Below, in pieces: positions 33,019-44,058 of a stretch of 64,000 nucleotides of DNA (within the stretch, counting starts at the first letter, position 1; each line of letters begins with the position of its first letter). The translations under genes were made by a program, and so were the position numbers. The stretch is from positions 1 through 64,000 of the forward strand of contig NZ_JAGTUF010000003.1 of assembly GCF_018224925.1 (NCBI RefSeq), in the 5' to 3' direction. The notes beneath the pieces were generated by a model. The model did no database searches. It had not been told where the DNA came from and saw only the letters and a list, made by a program, of their open reading frames with translations. This stretch comes from Magnetospirillum sulfuroxidans (GTDB taxonomy: Bacteria; Pseudomonadota; Alphaproteobacteria; Rhodospirillales; Magnetospirillaceae).

Positions 33019-34682
33019 CCGACGATCAGGGCGGCGGCGGCGGCGCGGGCGTGATCGGTGACGTTTTCCCCCGACAGCATGCGGGCGATTTCTTCGGTGC
33101 GGGCGGCGGCGGGCAGCGCTTCGACACTGGTCAAGACCCGCCCCGGTTCGACCTCGGTTTTGGCAACCCGGTAATGCTGCGCCCCACGGGCGGCCACCTG
33201 CGGTGAATGGGTGACCACCAAAACCTGAACATCCTTGCCCAAACGGCCCAGGCGTTCGCCGACGGCGGCGGCGACAGCGCCGCCGATGCCGGAATCCACT
33301 TCGTCAAAGACCATGGTCGGTGTTGACGAACTTTGTGCCAGCACCACCTTTAAGGCCAGCATGAAGCGCGACAATTCCCCGCCCGAGGCGACTTTGCCCA
33401 AAGCGGCCGGGGGGCTGCCGGGATTGGTGGCGACCAGAAAGGCGACGCGATCCAGGCCGTCGGCCCCCCAATCCGTTTCATCGCCGGCAATCACGGCCGT
33501 GGTGAAGCGGGCCTTGTCCAGCTTCAAGGGCGGCAATTCGCCGGCCACCGCCACGTCCAGACGGGCGGCCGCCTCGCTGCGCGCTTTCGAAAGAATGCGG
33601 GCGGCTTCGATATAGTGGCTGCGGGCCGCTTGTTCCTGTTTGGCCAGCTTGCCAAGGTCGTCGCCGCCGCCGTCCAGTGCCGCCAGCTGCGCTGCCAACC
33701 GGTCGCGTAAATTGGCGAGATCATCCACCTCGGTGGCGTGCTTGCGGGCGCAGGCGCGCAGGGCGAACAGGCGCTCCTCGGCCTTTTCCAGGGCGCGCGG
33801 GTCAAGATCAACCTCGGCTGAAACCCGTTCCAGCAGACCGGCGGCCTCGGCCGCTTCGTCGGCGGCGCGATCGAGGGCGGCGATCACCGGATCCAGTTTG
33901 CCCTCGGCCTTTTCCGCCACCCGTTCCAGGCTGCGCTGGGCCGATCGCAACGAAGCCTCGACATCGCCCTTTTGCGTCAGCGCGGTCTGGGCGGCATTCA
34001 TGGCTTCGATCAGCTTTTCCGCGTGCTGCATGACGGCGCGTTTGCCGGCCAGCTCCGCCTCTTCTCCGGGTTTGGGGGCCAGGGCCTGCAATTCGTCATG
34101 GGCGTGGCGCAAATGGTCTTCTTCGGCGCGGGCGCGTTTCAACGCCTCTTCCGCCGTCAGCCGCGCCTTGGCCGCATCGCGCCAGGAATTCCAGGCGGCG
34201 CGGACGGCGCCCCGGCTTTGTCCCAGGCCGGCAAAAGCGTCAAGCACCGGCAGATGGGTGCTTTCGTCCAGCAGGCCATGACTTTCGAACTGACCATGGA
34301 TTTCCACCAATTCGTCGCCGATTTTGCGCAACAGGCCGACGCTGACCGCCTGATCGTTGATATAGGCGCGGGAGCGGCCGTCGGCGGTGAGAACCCGGCG
34401 CAAAACCAATGGTCCATCCTGGGCGTCCATGTCCTGGGCGGCCAGCAGAACGCGGGCGGGGTGGAAGGGCGGCGGGTCGAATTCAGCGATGACGGTCAAT
34501 TGGGGGGCGCCATGGCGGACCAGCCCGGAATCGGCCCTGGCCCCCAGGGTCAGCGACAGCGAATCCAGCAAGATGGATTTGCCGGCGCCGGTTTCGCCGG
34601 TGAAGACGGACAGGCCGGAAGCAAAATGCAGGTCGAGCTTCTCGATCAGGACAACGTCACGGATCGACAGCGATGCCAGCAT
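33015..34682 (-). CDS. recN: DNA repair ATPase RecN
   Basis: 555 residues, an SMC-like protein that gathers DNA ends in double-strand-break repair. Walker A is GETGAGKSILLDS near residue 30; the centre (about 150-360) is coiled coil rich in Glu, Ala and Arg; the C-terminal lobe has the ABC signature SGGELSRFMLALK, Walker B MVFDEVDSGIGG and VVTHSPQVAA. Length is typical. It follows bamD by six bases on the same strand and ends at the inverted repeat. No LexA-type site could be assigned upstream because the gene sits directly behind bamD. Confidence 0.95.
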   Translation of the reverse strand: MLASLSIRDVVLIEKLDLHFASGLSVFTGETGAGKSILLDSLSLTLGARADSGLVRHGAPQLTVIAEFDPPPFHPARVLLAAQDMDAQDGPLVLRRVLTADGRSRAYINDQAVSVGLLRKIGDELVEIHGQFESHGLLDESTHLPVLDAFAGLGQSRGAVRAAWNSWRDAAKARLTAEEALKRARAEEDHLRHAHDELQALAPKPGEEAELAGKRAVMQHAEKLIEAMNAAQTALTQKGDVEASLRSAQRSLERVAEKAEGKLDPVIAALDRAADEAAEAAGLLERVSAEVDLDPRALEKAEERLFALRACARKHATEVDDLANLRDRLAAQLAALDGGGDDLGKLAKQEQAARSHYIEAARILSKARSEAAARLDVAVAGELPPLKLDKARFTTAVIAGDETDWGADGLDRVAFLVATNPGSPPAALGKVASGGELSRFMLALKVVLAQSSSTPTMVFDEVDSGIGGAVAAAVGERLGRLGKDVQVLVVTHSPQVAARGAQHYRVAKTEVEPGRVLTSVEALPAAARTEEIARMLSGENVTDHARAAAAALIVG

Positions 34683-34688
34683 GGTCGA

Positions 34689-35504
34689 TTACCAGATCCA
34701 GCCGAGCCAGCCGGAATCCTTCTTTTGCGGGGCGCTGGCCGCTTTGCCGGAGCCCACCATGGAGAAGGTATCCTCGTACCAGTCGCTGCCGGGGAAGTTG
34801 TGACCCAGCACCGAAGCGGTCTTTTTGGCTTCGTCGGTCAGGCCCAGGGTCAGATAGATCTCGACCATGCGGTGCAAGGCTTCCGGCACGTGGCTGGTGG
34901 TCTGGTATTGTTCGACCACCACCTTGTATCGGTTCAGCGCCGCCAGCCATTGGTCGTGGCGTTGATAATAGCGGGCGATGTTCATTTCCTTGCCGGCCAA
35001 ATGGTCACGGGTCAGATCGACCTTTAACTTGGCGTCGCGGGCATAGGAACTGGCCGGATAACGGTCAACCACCTCTTGCAACGACTTCAGCGCCATCTCG
35101 GTCATCTTCTGGTCGCGGGCGACGTCGGTGATCTGTTCGTAATAACACAGACCCTTGAGGTAATAGGCGTAGGGCGCATCCTTGTTGCCGGGATGCAACT
35201 GGATGAAACGGTCCAGGGCGATCAGGGAATCGGCGTATTTGTTGCGCTCGTACAGCACATAGCCGCTCATCAACTGGGCCTTGGTCGCCCACACCGAATA
35301 GGGATGCTGACGCTCAACCTCGTCGAAGGCCTGGGCGGCTTTGTAATATTCGCCACCGTCAATAAGGTCCATGGCCTCGTTGTACAGTTCTTCCACCGGG
35401 CGATCGACGTATTCGGCTTTTTTGTCCGAGCAAGCGGACAAAAAGCTGGCGGTGGCGATCAGGGCAATGCCGACAAGGCGGCTGGAAAAGGCGAGGCGAA
35501 GCAT
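34689..35504 (-). CDS. bamD: Outer-membrane assembly lipoprotein BamD
   Basis: 271 residues from ATG 35504; the open frame to 35594 adds an unsupported N-terminus. The signal ends in lipobox FLSAC. The mature protein is made of tetratricopeptide repeats, e.g. EELYNEAMDLIDGGEYYKAA, YSVWATKAQLMSGYVLYERN and HPGNKDAPYAYYLKGLCYYE. BamD works with BamA to insert beta-barrel proteins in the outer membrane. The tail after about residue 245 is low-complexity. The lpxC-bamD-recN order is common in alphaproteobacteria. A terminator separates it from lpxC. Confidence 0.94.
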   Translation of the reverse strand: MLRLAFSSRLVGIALIATASFLSACSDKKAEYVDRPVEELYNEAMDLIDGGEYYKAAQAFDEVERQHPYSVWATKAQLMSGYVLYERNKYADSLIALDRFIQLHPGNKDAPYAYYLKGLCYYEQITDVARDQKMTEMALKSLQEVVDRYPASSYARDAKLKVDLTRDHLAGKEMNIARYYQRHDQWLAALNRYKVVVEQYQTTSHVPEALHRMVEIYLTLGLTDEAKKTASVLGHNFPGSDWYEDTFSMVGSGKAASAPQKKDSGWLGWIW

Positions 35505-35574
35505 GGAATCCCTTGGGCCTGAATTCTTGGTCGGGACTATAGCACGGCAGCGGGCCAGGGGAAGAGCGATGCAT

Positions 35575-35608
35575 AAAAAACCCCCGCGAACCAAGTGGAT
35601 CGCGGGGG
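35575..35608 (-). terminator. Rho-independent terminator of lpxC
   Basis: On the minus strand CCCCCGCGA, a 10-base loop and TCGCGGGGG form a perfect 9-bp stem followed by TTTTTT. It lies 34 bases beyond the lpxC stop and ends the division-cluster transcript before bamD. Confidence 0.9.
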
Positions 35609-35642
35609 AGGATGTTCGTTCAGCGGAAGGAGTTTTTGACGG

Positions 35643-36635
35643 TTAACCGTTGGCGACCATCTTGACCGGAGCGCTTAGAGGCAAACCCTGGGCGGCGGCG
35701 GAGCCCGGCGCGATGGTGGTATAGGTCCAGGCGGTCTGGTCGGCGAACAAGGCGCGCAGCAACTGATTGTTCAGCGCATGGCCCGAGCGAACGCCGTCAT
35801 AAACGCCGAGCAGCGGCGCTCCGGCCAGGAACAGATCGCCGACCGCGTCCAAGATCTTGTGGCGGACGAATTCGTCGCCATAGCGCAGGCCGTCATCATT
35901 GAGCACCCGGGTGCCGGTGCTGTCGATGACCACGGCATTGTCGAGCGAGCCGCCGCGGGCCAAGCCATTGGCGCGCAGGTAAGCGACTTCATGTTCGAAG
36001 CCGAAGGTGCGGGCCCGGCTGATTTCGGCCTTGAAGGCGCCACGGGTCAGGGCGACGGAGAAGCTTTGCTGGCCGATGGCGGCCGAGGCGAAATCAATGT
36101 GGAAGTTCAGACGGAAGCCGCCAGCGGCCGGCGACAAGGTGGCGGTTTTGTCGCCATCGGTGACCGAAACCCGCTTGAGCACGCGGATGGCGCGGCGCGG
36201 CGCGTCTTGTTCGACGGTGCCGGCGCATTCGATCAGGAACAGGAAGGGGGCGGCGGAGCCGTCCATCACCGGAACTTCCGGCCCGTTGATTTCGATGATG
36301 CAATTATCGATGCCCGAACCGGCCAAGGCCGACAGCAGATGCTCGACGGTGCCGATCTGGACGTTGGCGTCATTGGTCAGGCAGGTGTTCATGCGGGTGT
36401 CGCCGACGTTCGACCAAAGCGCGGGAACGATGGCGCCACGACCGGCGATGTCGGTGCGGCGGAAAACGATGCCGGTGTCGGCGGCGGCGGGCTGCAACAC
36501 CATGGTCACCTTGGAGCCCGAATGCAGGCCAACGCCCGAACATCCGATTCCGGTCTTCAAGGTACGCTGGCGAATGACATTGGATTTAGCTGAGGATTTG
36601 AAAGAGGTAACCACGTCGGTCTTGTTGGTCTTCAC
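35643..36635 (-). CDS. lpxC: UDP-3-O-acyl-N-acetylglucosamine deacetylase
   Basis: 330 residues from GTG 36635 (AAGGGG upstream), about 20 residues longer at the N-terminus than the usual RQRTLK start. LpxC carries out the first committed step of lipid A synthesis, a zinc-dependent deacetylation. Zinc ligands and catalytic residues are visible in the [18 protein letters not shown] and SGHALNN motifs, and MDGSAAPF and [14 protein letters not shown] are conserved. Monocistronic placement after ftsZ with a 244-base gap suggests its own promoter. Confidence 0.95.
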   Translation of the reverse strand: MKTNKTDVVTSFKSSAKSNVIRQRTLKTGIGCSGVGLHSGSKVTMVLQPAAADTGIVFRRTDIAGRGAIVPALWSNVGDTRMNTCLTNDANVQIGTVEHLLSALAGSGIDNCIIEINGPEVPVMDGSAAPFLFLIECAGTVEQDAPRRAIRVLKRVSVTDGDKTATLSPAAGGFRLNFHIDFASAAIGQQSFSVALTRGAFKAEISRARTFGFEHEVAYLRANGLARGGSLDNAVVIDSTGTRVLNDDGLRYGDEFVRHKILDAVGDLFLAGAPLLGVYDGVRSGHALNNQLLRALFADQTAWTYTTIAPGSAAAQGLPLSAPVKMVANG

Positions 36636-36808
36636 GACTAAACCCCTTCTTCATCGGACGCCCCCTGGTGAAACTTTCACCAATCTTCCCGGCATCCGGC
36701 ACATTTCGATGTTTCTCTTCTACCCCTTGCTCATCAAGCTCTCAAATCAATCATTATTTCGGTTTGTTACATCGCTTTCGGCACTGCCACATCTTTGCCG
36801 GGAAAGGC

Positions 36809-36836
36809 GGGGCCCAACCCGACAGGATCGGGCCCC
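36809..36836 (-). terminator. Possible hairpin terminator behind ftsZ
   Basis: GGGGCCC (36809-36815) pairs with GGGCCCC (36830-36836); on the minus strand the hairpin is followed by GCCTTTCC, 44 bases past the ftsZ stop. The T-run is short, so termination may be partial. The rest of the 36636-36879 gap shows only a tandem AAAATCAGCG pair near 36841-36860. Confidence 0.45.
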
Positions 36837-36879
36837 AAGGCAAAATCAGCGTAAAATCAGCGCGTAAGCATATTCGGCT

Positions 36880-38541
36880 TTAATTGGCCTGGCGGCGTAG
36901 GAACGCCGGAATATCCAGGTCTTCGGTCCCACGGGCGACCGAGGGTTCGCTGCGGGTGGCCATGTTGCCCATACGTTGCGGGGCTGTGTTTTGGGCCATG
37001 GGCGCCGGTTCGTGCCGTTGCGGCTGCGGCGTCGGCTGGGTCGGACGACGCAACAGACCGAACAGACCGCCACCGCGCCGGGGCTCCGGTTCCGGTTGAC
37101 GCTGCGGTTGCGGCGCCGGGTGACGCTGTGGCGCCGGGGCCCGTTCGGCGGATTCACTGATGTGGGCGACGGCTTGGCTGAGTTGCCCCATGTCGTGATC
37201 AGCCCGGAAATCGGCGGCGAGCGAGGTCGGCGCCGGACGCTCCATGATCGGGTCGAGACGCAATTGCGGATCGAGACGCTGGGCCGGTTCAGCGGCGATG
37301 GTCGGGGCCGTTTGGGCGAGCGGACGCTCAAGCGGCTGGGCGACGGTCTGCGCCACCGGATGGGCGACACGGACCGAGGCGGTGACGCTGGGCTGAGCCG
37401 GTGCGACCGGACGCGGCGCCATGTCCATTTGCGGCTGGGCCATGGCGGTCGCGGCCTGGGCCGTCACCACGGTGGGACGAAAAGCGCCGCCTTGGCCGGC
37501 GCCGACGGCGACGCGGGGTTGCGGCTGGGCCGGCGGGGTGGTCAGAGAAATCACCGTCGGCTTGGGCAGGGCCGCGGCTTCCGAGGCGATGCCGGTGGCG
37601 ACCACCGACACGCGCATCTTGCCGTTCAGCTTTTCGTCGAAGGTCGAACCGAAAATGATGTTGGCTTCGGGATCGACTTCGTCGCGGATGCGGTTGGCGG
37701 CTTCGTCGACCTCGAACAAGGTCATGTCCATGCCGCCGGTGATGTTGATGAGCACGCCCTTGGCGCCCTTCATCGAGGTATCATCCAGCAACGGGTTGGA
37801 AATGGCGGCCTCGGCGGCTTCGATGGCGCGCTTGTCGCCCTCGGCCTCGCCGGTTCCCATCATCGCCTTGCCCATTTCGCTCATCACCGTGCGGATGTCG
37901 GCGAAATCCAGGTTGATCAGGCCGGGCATGATCATCAGGTCGGTGACGCCGCGCACGCCCGAATACAGCACATCGTCGGCCATCTTGAAGGCGTCGGCGA
38001 AGGTGGTGCGTTCGGTGGCGACCCGGAACAGGTTTTGATTGGGGATGATGATCAAGGTATCGACGTATTGCGACAATTCCTCGATGGCGCCTTCGGCGGT
38101 GCGCATGCGGTGCGCGCCTTCGAAGTGGAACGGCTTGGTCACCACGCCGACGGTCAGGATGCCCTGATCGCGGGCGGCGCGGGCGATGACCGGCGCCGCG
38201 CCCGAACCGGTGCCGCCGCCCATGCCGGCGGTGATGAACACCATGTTGGCGCCGGTGATCTGGCCGATGACCTCTTCCAGACTTTCTTCCGCCGCGGCGC
38301 GGCCGATCTCGGGGCGAGAGCCAGCGCCGAGTCCTTGCGTCACCACCGTTCCCAATTGCACCCGGCGTTCGGTGCGCGATTGGTTGATGGCTTGGGCGTC
38401 GGTGTTGGCGACGATGAATTCAACGCCCTCAAGACGCGACGCGATCATGTTGTTGACGGCGTTGCCGCCCGCACCACCGACCCCGATGACGGTGATTCTG
38501 GGCTTTAGATCCTGGGGGTTCCCCGGAAGAAAGTTAAGCAT
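36880..38541 (-). CDS. ftsZ: Cell-division GTPase FtsZ
   Basis: 553 residues. The tubulin-like core (1-320) has the GTP loop [20 protein letters not shown] and the T7-type [12 protein letters not shown] long linker (about 325-535) rich in Pro, Gln, Ala and Arg follows, typical of alphaproteobacterial FtsZ, and the protein ends in the conserved partner-binding peptide [10 protein letters not shown]. It polymerises into the Z-ring at mid-cell. ATG 38541 follows GGAGGTACCAG. It lies 41 bases after ftsA at the end of the dcw run, and is probably boosted by promoters inside ftsQA. Confidence 0.97.
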   Translation of the reverse strand: MLNFLPGNPQDLKPRITVIGVGGAGGNAVNNMIASRLEGVEFIVANTDAQAINQSRTERRVQLGTVVTQGLGAGSRPEIGRAAAEESLEEVIGQITGANMVFITAGMGGGTGSGAAPVIARAARDQGILTVGVVTKPFHFEGAHRMRTAEGAIEELSQYVDTLIIIPNQNLFRVATERTTFADAFKMADDVLYSGVRGVTDLMIMPGLINLDFADIRTVMSEMGKAMMGTGEAEGDKRAIEAAEAAISNPLLDDTSMKGAKGVLINITGGMDMTLFEVDEAANRIRDEVDPEANIIFGSTFDEKLNGKMRVSVVATGIASEAAALPKPTVISLTTPPAQPQPRVAVGAGQGGAFRPTVVTAQAATAMAQPQMDMAPRPVAPAQPSVTASVRVAHPVAQTVAQPLERPLAQTAPTIAAEPAQRLDPQLRLDPIMERPAPTSLAADFRADHDMGQLSQAVAHISESAERAPAPQRHPAPQPQRQPEPEPRRGGGLFGLLRRPTQPTPQPQRHEPAPMAQNTAPQRMGNMATRSEPSVARGTEDLDIPAFLRRQAN

Positions 38542-38582
38542 CTGGTACCTCCGCGCTGTATGGCCGTTTCGGCCTTTTGCAA

Positions 38583-39821
38583 CTAAAAATTACGCTTCAA
38601 CCATGACCCGATGCGGCCCCAACCGCCCGGAATCTCTTGATTTTGGGTCGCTTTGCGACCGGCTTTGGCCACTGGTTGATGAACCAGGGCGTAACGGATC
38701 AATCCGGCACAGGTGGAAAAGGCCGGACCATTGGTGGATTCGGGCAAGCCGTGCAGGCCGACGGGCCGGCCCAGGCGGACCTGCTTGTCCAGCACCAGCC
38801 CGGCCAGATCGCGCACGCCTTGCATCTGGCTGGCGCCGCCGGTCAGAACGACGCGGCGGCCGGCCATTTTATCAAAGCCGCTTTTTTCCAGATGCGAGCG
38901 CACCAGTTCCAAGGTCTCTTCCAGCCGCGGCTGGATGATCTGGATCAGCATGGAGCGCGGCACCTGATTCGAGGCGCCGTCTTCACCCTCGCCCACCAGC
39001 GGCACTTTCAGCATCTCGCGGTCATCGGCCGGGGACGGAATGGCCGAGCCGAACAAGGTCTTCATCCGCTCGGCATAAGACAGCGGCGTCGACAGGCCAC
39101 GGGCGATATCGTTGGTGACGTGATGGCCGCCGACGGGGATGACGTCGGTGTGGACCAATTGGCCGGCGACGAACACGGCGATCGAGGTGGTGCCGCCGCC
39201 CATGTCGATGCAGGTGACGCCCAGTTCCTTTTCGTCCTCGACCAGACAGGCCAGACCCGAGGCGAAGGGGCTGACCACCCGCGATTCGATATCCAGATGG
39301 CAGCGATGGACCACGGTCATCAGGTTGCGGACCGGGCCGATGGCGGCGGAAATGACGTGGATGGCCACCCCCAGACGCTCGCCATACATGCCGCGCGGAT
39401 CGCGGATGCCTTCGTTGCCGTCGATGGTGTAATCCACCGGAATGGCGTGGATCAGATCGCGGTCGGCGGCTTCGTGGTGGGCGCGGCCGTGATCGAGCAT
39501 GCGGCGGATATCGGCCTCGTTGACCGCGTGTCCGTTCATGGACACTTCGACCTTGACGTTGGTGGAGCCGGGGGCGCCGCCAGAGAGGTTGACCACCACC
39601 GCCTTGACCCGCTCGCCGGCCATGTCTTCGGCGGCATCGACGGCGGCGCGGATGGAATGTTCCAGTTCGTCGAGATCGACCACAGCGCCGGCCCGCATGC
39701 CGCGCGCCACCTGATGGCCGATGCCGACGATGCGCGGCATGCCGTCGTCCTGGACGCGCGCCAGGAAGCAGCACACCTTGGTGCTTCCCACATCCAGCGC
39801 TGCGATCAGTCCGTTGCGCAT
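38583..39821 (-). CDS. ftsA: Cell-division actin-like protein FtsA
   Basis: 412 residues of the actin/Hsp70 superfamily. ATP-binding motifs: [10 protein letters not shown] (phosphate 1), [14 protein letters not shown] (phosphate 2) and [11 protein letters not shown] (adenosine). The C-terminal SWLKRNF is a short amphipathic membrane-targeting helix. FtsA tethers FtsZ to the membrane and recruits later division proteins. ATG 39821 lies one base past the ftsQ stop. Confidence 0.96.
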   Translation of the reverse strand: MRNGLIAALDVGSTKVCCFLARVQDDGMPRIVGIGHQVARGMRAGAVVDLDELEHSIRAAVDAAEDMAGERVKAVVVNLSGGAPGSTNVKVEVSMNGHAVNEADIRRMLDHGRAHHEAADRDLIHAIPVDYTIDGNEGIRDPRGMYGERLGVAIHVISAAIGPVRNLMTVVHRCHLDIESRVVSPFASGLACLVEDEKELGVTCIDMGGGTTSIAVFVAGQLVHTDVIPVGGHHVTNDIARGLSTPLSYAERMKTLFGSAIPSPADDREMLKVPLVGEGEDGASNQVPRSMLIQIIQPRLEETLELVRSHLEKSGFDKMAGRRVVLTGGASQMQGVRDLAGLVLDKQVRLGRPVGLHGLPESTNGPAFSTCAGLIRYALVHQPVAKAGRKATQNQEIPGGWGRIGSWLKRNF

Positions 39822-39822
39822 G

Positions 39823-40797
39823 TCAGGCTCCGTTGTCCTTGCGGCGGGTGGGATCGGGCGGCGTCGAGGCGCGTTCGGTCTTCAAGATCATGCGGTCGGC
39901 CACGCGCAGATCAACCATGCGCACCTGACGGGCGGTCAAGCCCTGGGTCCGCTCCAGCTCGGCCAGACGGTGCCAGGCGGCCTCGGTGGCCTCTTCCGGC
40001 AGGCGCACTTCAAGCCCGTCATGGGCGTCATCAAGCATCAGGTTCCAGCGGCGATTGCCGACCCGCACGGCCGCCTTGACGCGGGACGCCAGGGTCGGTT
40101 CGGAATCGAGCATGGCCAGCAATTCATCGGCACGAATGCCGGCGCCGTCGCCGACCACCAACGGCAAGGTTTCATATCCGGCGATGGCGCCGGGGATGAC
40201 CTGGCCGGTATTGTCGATCAGCACATGCTCGCCGTTGTTTTGCCAGATGGCGATGGGCTGGCGTTCGCTGATGGCGATGTGCAAGGTTCCGGGCAACCGG
40301 CGTTCGACGGCGGCGGCGCGCACCGACGGCAAAGCTTCCAGGCGGTCCTTGACCTGCCCCAGATCGATGGCCAGGATCGGGCTGCCGTGATTGGCGCCCA
40401 AGGCGGAAGCCAATTGGGCCATGGGGGTGCGGTCGCGCCCGGCGACGGTGATTTCATCGATGCGAAAGCCGGCTTGGGCCGTGGCCTGCATGACCTGGGC
40501 GATAGCCGATTGCGTGGTGCGCTGGATGATGCCGGAATGCCAGATCACGGCGCCGCCGATCACCAAGGTGGTCATGGCGATGCCGGCGGCCGACAGCTTT
40601 TGCAGCGGGGTAAAGTCGAAATGCGGCAGCGGCAGACGCCGCCGGGTCTTGGCTTTGGGCTTGCTTTCGCCGCGGCCTTCGCGCTTTTCCGCCGCACTTC
40701 GCCGTGGCTTGGCCAGACGCGGGCGGACCGGCGCGTCGGCGGTGGTCGTCGGCGCGATGCGGTCCTCGGCGGAGATGATGATGTCGTTGTCGCTCAT
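39823..40797 (-). CDS. ftsQ: Cell-division protein FtsQ
   Basis: 324 residues from ATG 40797, which overlaps the ddl stop (ATGA); the open frame up to 40857 is not coding. A basic, disordered cytoplasmic N-terminus (about 1-75, with KPRRSAAEKREG) leads to one helix (LSAAGIAMTTLVIGGAVIW) and a periplasmic POTRA domain (FRIDEITVAGRDRTPMAQL) and beta domain. FtsQ links early and late divisome parts. The C-terminal tail (KTERASTPPDPTRR) is polar and probably flexible. Confidence 0.94.
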   Translation of the reverse strand: MSDNDIIISAEDRIAPTTTADAPVRPRLAKPRRSAAEKREGRGESKPKAKTRRRLPLPHFDFTPLQKLSAAGIAMTTLVIGGAVIWHSGIIQRTTQSAIAQVMQATAQAGFRIDEITVAGRDRTPMAQLASALGANHGSPILAIDLGQVKDRLEALPSVRAAAVERRLPGTLHIAISERQPIAIWQNNGEHVLIDNTGQVIPGAIAGYETLPLVVGDGAGIRADELLAMLDSEPTLASRVKAAVRVGNRRWNLMLDDAHDGLEVRLPEEATEAAWHRLAELERTQGLTARQVRMVDLRVADRMILKTERASTPPDPTRRKDNGA

Positions 40798-41714
40798 GCG
40801 TCGCACTCCGCTTGATCCACCATCCAGCGCACCAGTTCGGGGAAGCTGATGCCGCAATACGAGGCGATGTCCGGCACCAGCGAGGTGGCGGTCATCCCCG
40901 GCTGGGTATTGACCTCAAGCACGACCAGGCGCGGGTGTTCGTGCGGGCGGGTGTCGTCATAGCGCAAATCCGCGCGCGACACGCCGCGGCAGCCCAGCAC
41001 CCGGTGGGCCTCGACCGCCAGCCGGCAAGCCTCGGCATAATCGTCGGCGGGGATTTGCGCCGGCATGATGTGTTTCGATCCGCCCGGCGCATATTTGGCG
41101 TCGTAGTCGTAAAAGCCGCGTTCCGAGGTGATTTCCAGGCAGCCCAGGGCACGATCGCCCATCACGGCGACGGTCAGCTCGCGGCCGGGCACGAATTCTT
41201 CCACCAGAACGTGATCGGATTGGAACGGCCAATCGTGCAGCGGATCGCGGTTATCGCCTTGGCGCAGGATGTAAACGCCGACCGACGAGCCTTCGTTGGT
41301 CGGTTTGACCACGAAGGGGCGCGGCAGCGGATCGACCGCGCATTGGCCCTTGCGCACCACCATGCCACGGGCGACCGGAATGCCGGCCTGCTGGAACAGC
41401 TGGCGCGAAAACGCCTTGTCCATGGCGGCGGCCGAGGCCAACAGGCCTGAATGGGTATAGGGAATGCGCATCAGGTTGAGCAATCCCTGGATGCAGCCAT
41501 CCTCGCCAAAGGGGCCGTGCAGGGCGTTGAAGACGACGTCGGGATTGCTGTGACGGATGGCGGCGGCCAGGGCGGCGACGTCGTCGCCGACATCAATGGA
41601 GGCAACGGTGAAGCCGGCTTGTTCCAACGCCTGGGCCGCGGCGGCGCCGGACCGCAAGCTTACCTCGCGTTCGGACGAAATCCCTCCCATCAGCACGGTG
41701 ACGCGGCGGCTCAT
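40794..41714 (-). CDS. ddl: D-alanine-D-alanine ligase
   Basis: 306 residues from ATG 41714 (the frame extends to 41753 without support). An ATP-grasp enzyme joining two D-alanines for the peptidoglycan stem. Visible: [17 protein letters not shown] at the N-terminus, [14 protein letters not shown], the ATP-grasp [13 protein letters not shown], and the C-terminal metal site [17 protein letters not shown] overlaps the murB stop and its own stop overlaps ftsQ, so translation is tightly coupled. Confidence 0.96.
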   Translation of the reverse strand: MSRRVTVLMGGISSEREVSLRSGAAAAQALEQAGFTVASIDVGDDVAALAAAIRHSNPDVVFNALHGPFGEDGCIQGLLNLMRIPYTHSGLLASAAAMDKAFSRQLFQQAGIPVARGMVVRKGQCAVDPLPRPFVVKPTNEGSSVGVYILRQGDNRDPLHDWPFQSDHVLVEEFVPGRELTVAVMGDRALGCLEITSERGFYDYDAKYAPGGSKHIMPAQIPADDYAEACRLAVEAHRVLGCRGVSRADLRYDDTRPHEHPRLVVLEVNTQPGMTATSLVPDIASYCGISFPELVRWMVDQAECDA

Positions 41715-42637
41715 GCTTGTTCTCCTTCGCTGCCGACGCGGCGGATTTCCCATTCCAGGGTGACGCCGCTGGTCTCCAGCACGCGGCGGCGCACGTCCTC
41801 GCCCAGTCCTTCAATATCGGCGGCGGTGGCCTCGCCCAGGTTAAGCAGGAAATTGCAGTGCTTTTCCGACACCTGGGCCCCGCCCCGGATCAGGCCGCGG
41901 CACCCCGCTTTGTCGATCAGCTCCCACGCCTTGAGGCCGGGCGGATTGGCGAAGGTGGAGCCGCCGGTGCGCACGCGGGTCGGCTGGCTGTCTTCACGCG
42001 CGGTCTTGATCTCGGCCATCTTGGCGGCGATGGCCGCCGGCTGGCCGCGATGGCCCTGCATGGTCGCCGACAGGAAAATGTAATCGTCGGGGCAGCCGCA
42101 ATGGCGGTAACTCATCCCCAGATCGGGCAAGGTCAGCAATTGGGTGGTGCCGGCGCGGTCGATGGCGGTGGCCGACAGCGTGACATCCTTCATTTCGCCG
42201 CCAAAGGCGCCGGCATTCATGCGCAGGGCGCCGCCGATGGTGCCGGGGACGCCGGAGAGGAATTCCAGGCCGGTCAGCCCCGCTTCTTGCGCGGTCATCG
42301 CCACCGTCAGGTCCAAGGCGGCGGCCCCGGCGGTGATGATGTCGCCCATGACGTCGATATGCCCGAACGAACCGGCCAGACGGATGACCACGCCGGGGAC
42401 GCCGCCGTCGCGCACCAACAGGTTCGAGCCGACGCCGATCACCGTCACCGGAATCTCTTCCGGCAATTGCGTCAGGAATTCCGCCAGATCATCCACATCG
42501 GCAGGCCGGAACAGCACTTCGGCGTTGCCGCCGACGCGGAACCACGTCAGCCCGCCCAAGGGCGCGTCCACGGTCAGGCGGCCGCGCGTCTTCGGCAGGG
42601 ACTTGATCCAGCTGGCCCGGGGGGCGGCAGTGATCAC
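41711..42637 (-). CDS. murB: UDP-N-acetylenolpyruvoylglucosamine reductase
   Basis: 308 residues from GTG 42637, selected because AAAGGAGG stands just upstream and GTGA overlaps the murC stop; the longer open frame to 42748 is a murC shadow. This FAD enzyme makes UDP-MurNAc with NADPH. Motifs: [34 protein letters not shown] (FAD binding), [19 protein letters not shown], and the proton-donor region GSTFANPPG. Length suits the type I enzyme. Confidence 0.95.
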   Translation of the reverse strand: MITAAPRASWIKSLPKTRGRLTVDAPLGGLTWFRVGGNAEVLFRPADVDDLAEFLTQLPEEIPVTVIGVGSNLLVRDGGVPGVVIRLAGSFGHIDVMGDIITAGAAALDLTVAMTAQEAGLTGLEFLSGVPGTIGGALRMNAGAFGGEMKDVTLSATAIDRAGTTQLLTLPDLGMSYRHCGCPDDYIFLSATMQGHRGQPAAIAAKMAEIKTAREDSQPTRVRTGGSTFANPPGLKAWELIDKAGCRGLIRGGAQVSEKHCNFLLNLGEATAADIEGLGEDVRRRVLETSGVTLEWEIRRVGSEGEQA

Positions 42638-44058
42638 GCGGCGCCTCCTTTGACGGGCAGGGCGTCCAGTTGAGCGGGCAGGGCGTGCGCCCATTGGGTG
42701 ATGTTGCCGGCGCCCAGGCACACCACCATGTCGCCCGGCTCGGCCCATTCGCTGATGATGCCGGCCAAAGCGGACGAATCGGGCAGGGCGATCACATGGC
42801 GGTGGCCGTGTTCCTGCAAGCCGGTGACCAGGCTGTCGCGGTCGGCGCCGGCGATGGGCTGTTCACCCGCCGCATAGACATCGGCGACGATCACCGTGTC
42901 GGCATCGTTGAAGCAGGTGCAAAATTCGGCGAACAGGCTGGACAGGCGCGAATAGCGATGCGGTTGCACCACGGCGATGACGTTGCCGGTGGTGGCGCTG
43001 CGCGCGGCGCGCAAAACGGCGGCGATTTCCACCGGATGGTGGCCGTAATCGTCGATGACGGTCACGCCCTTGGCTTCGCCGGTCTTGGTGAAGCGGCGCT
43101 TGACGCCGGAAAATCCGCCCAGCGCCTTGCGCACGACGTCGTTGGTCAGGCCCAATTCGTTGGCACAGGCGATGGCGGCCAGCGCGTTCAAGACATTGTG
43201 TTCGCCATACATGGGCAGATGGATGTCGTCGATGACGCGGGTGCTGCCGGCGATGCGGTCGGTGATGACCACATCGAAGCGGGCGCCGCCGGGGCCGATC
43301 TTGACATTGGTGGCGCGGATCAGGGCCTGGGGCGAGAAGCCGTAGGTGACGATCTTGCGATCGGGCACGCGGGCGATCAGCGCCTGCACTTCGGGGTGGT
43401 CGATGCAGCAGGCGGCGAAGCCATAGAACGGGATGTTCTCGACGAAGGTGCGGAAGGCGTCGCGCAGCTTGTCGAACGAGCCGTAATGATCCATGTGCTC
43501 GGGGTCGATATTGGTGACGACGACGCAGGTGGCCGGCAGCTTGGTGAAGGTGCCGTCGGATTCGTCGGCTTCGACCACCATCCAATCATTGGCGCCCAGC
43601 CGCGCATTGGTGCCATAGGCGTTGATGATGCCGCCATTGATGATGGTGGGATCCATGCCCGCCGCGTCCAGCATGGCCGAAACCAGCGAGGTGGTGGTGG
43701 TCTTGCCATGGGTGCCGCCGATGGCGATGGCCGATTTCAGCCGCATCAGCTCGGCCAGCATTTCGGCGCGCCGGACCACCGGCACCATCTTGGAACGGGC
43801 GGCGACCACTTCCGGGTTGTCGGCCTTGACCGCCGACGAGATGACGACGACGCGGGCCTCGGCCAGATTGTCGGCCGTGTGGCCGATGGAAATGGTGACG
43901 CCCAGCTTGCGCAGGCGTTCGACGTTGTAATTGTCGGCGATGTCCGAGCCTTGGACGGTATAGCCCAGATTGACCAAGATCTCGGCGATGCCCGACATGC
44001 CGATGCCGCCGATGCCGACGAAATGAATGGCGCCGATGGAAAGGGGCATCGTTCTCAT
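42634..44058 (-). CDS. murC: UDP-N-acetylmuramate-L-alanine ligase
   Basis: 474 residues. The Mur ligase layout is complete: N-terminal Rossmann [18 protein letters not shown] loop [31 protein letters not shown]-like central region, and C-terminal [10 protein letters not shown] followed by [10 protein letters not shown]. It adds L-Ala to UDP-MurNAc. ATG 44058 overlaps the murG stop (ATGA) and its own stop overlaps murB. Confidence 0.97.
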   Translation of the reverse strand: MRTMPLSIGAIHFVGIGGIGMSGIAEILVNLGYTVQGSDIADNYNVERLRKLGVTISIGHTADNLAEARVVVISSAVKADNPEVVAARSKMVPVVRRAEMLAELMRLKSAIAIGGTHGKTTTTSLVSAMLDAAGMDPTIINGGIINAYGTNARLGANDWMVVEADESDGTFTKLPATCVVVTNIDPEHMDHYGSFDKLRDAFRTFVENIPFYGFAACCIDHPEVQALIARVPDRKIVTYGFSPQALIRATNVKIGPGGARFDVVITDRIAGSTRVIDDIHLPMYGEHNVLNALAAIACANELGLTNDVVRKALGGFSGVKRRFTKTGEAKGVTVIDDYGHHPVEIAAVLRAARSATTGNVIAVVQPHRYSRLSSLFAEFCTCFNDADTVIVADVYAAGEQPIAGADRDSLVTGLQEHGHRHVIALPDSSALAGIISEWAEPGDMVVCLGAGNITQWAHALPAQLDALPVKGGAA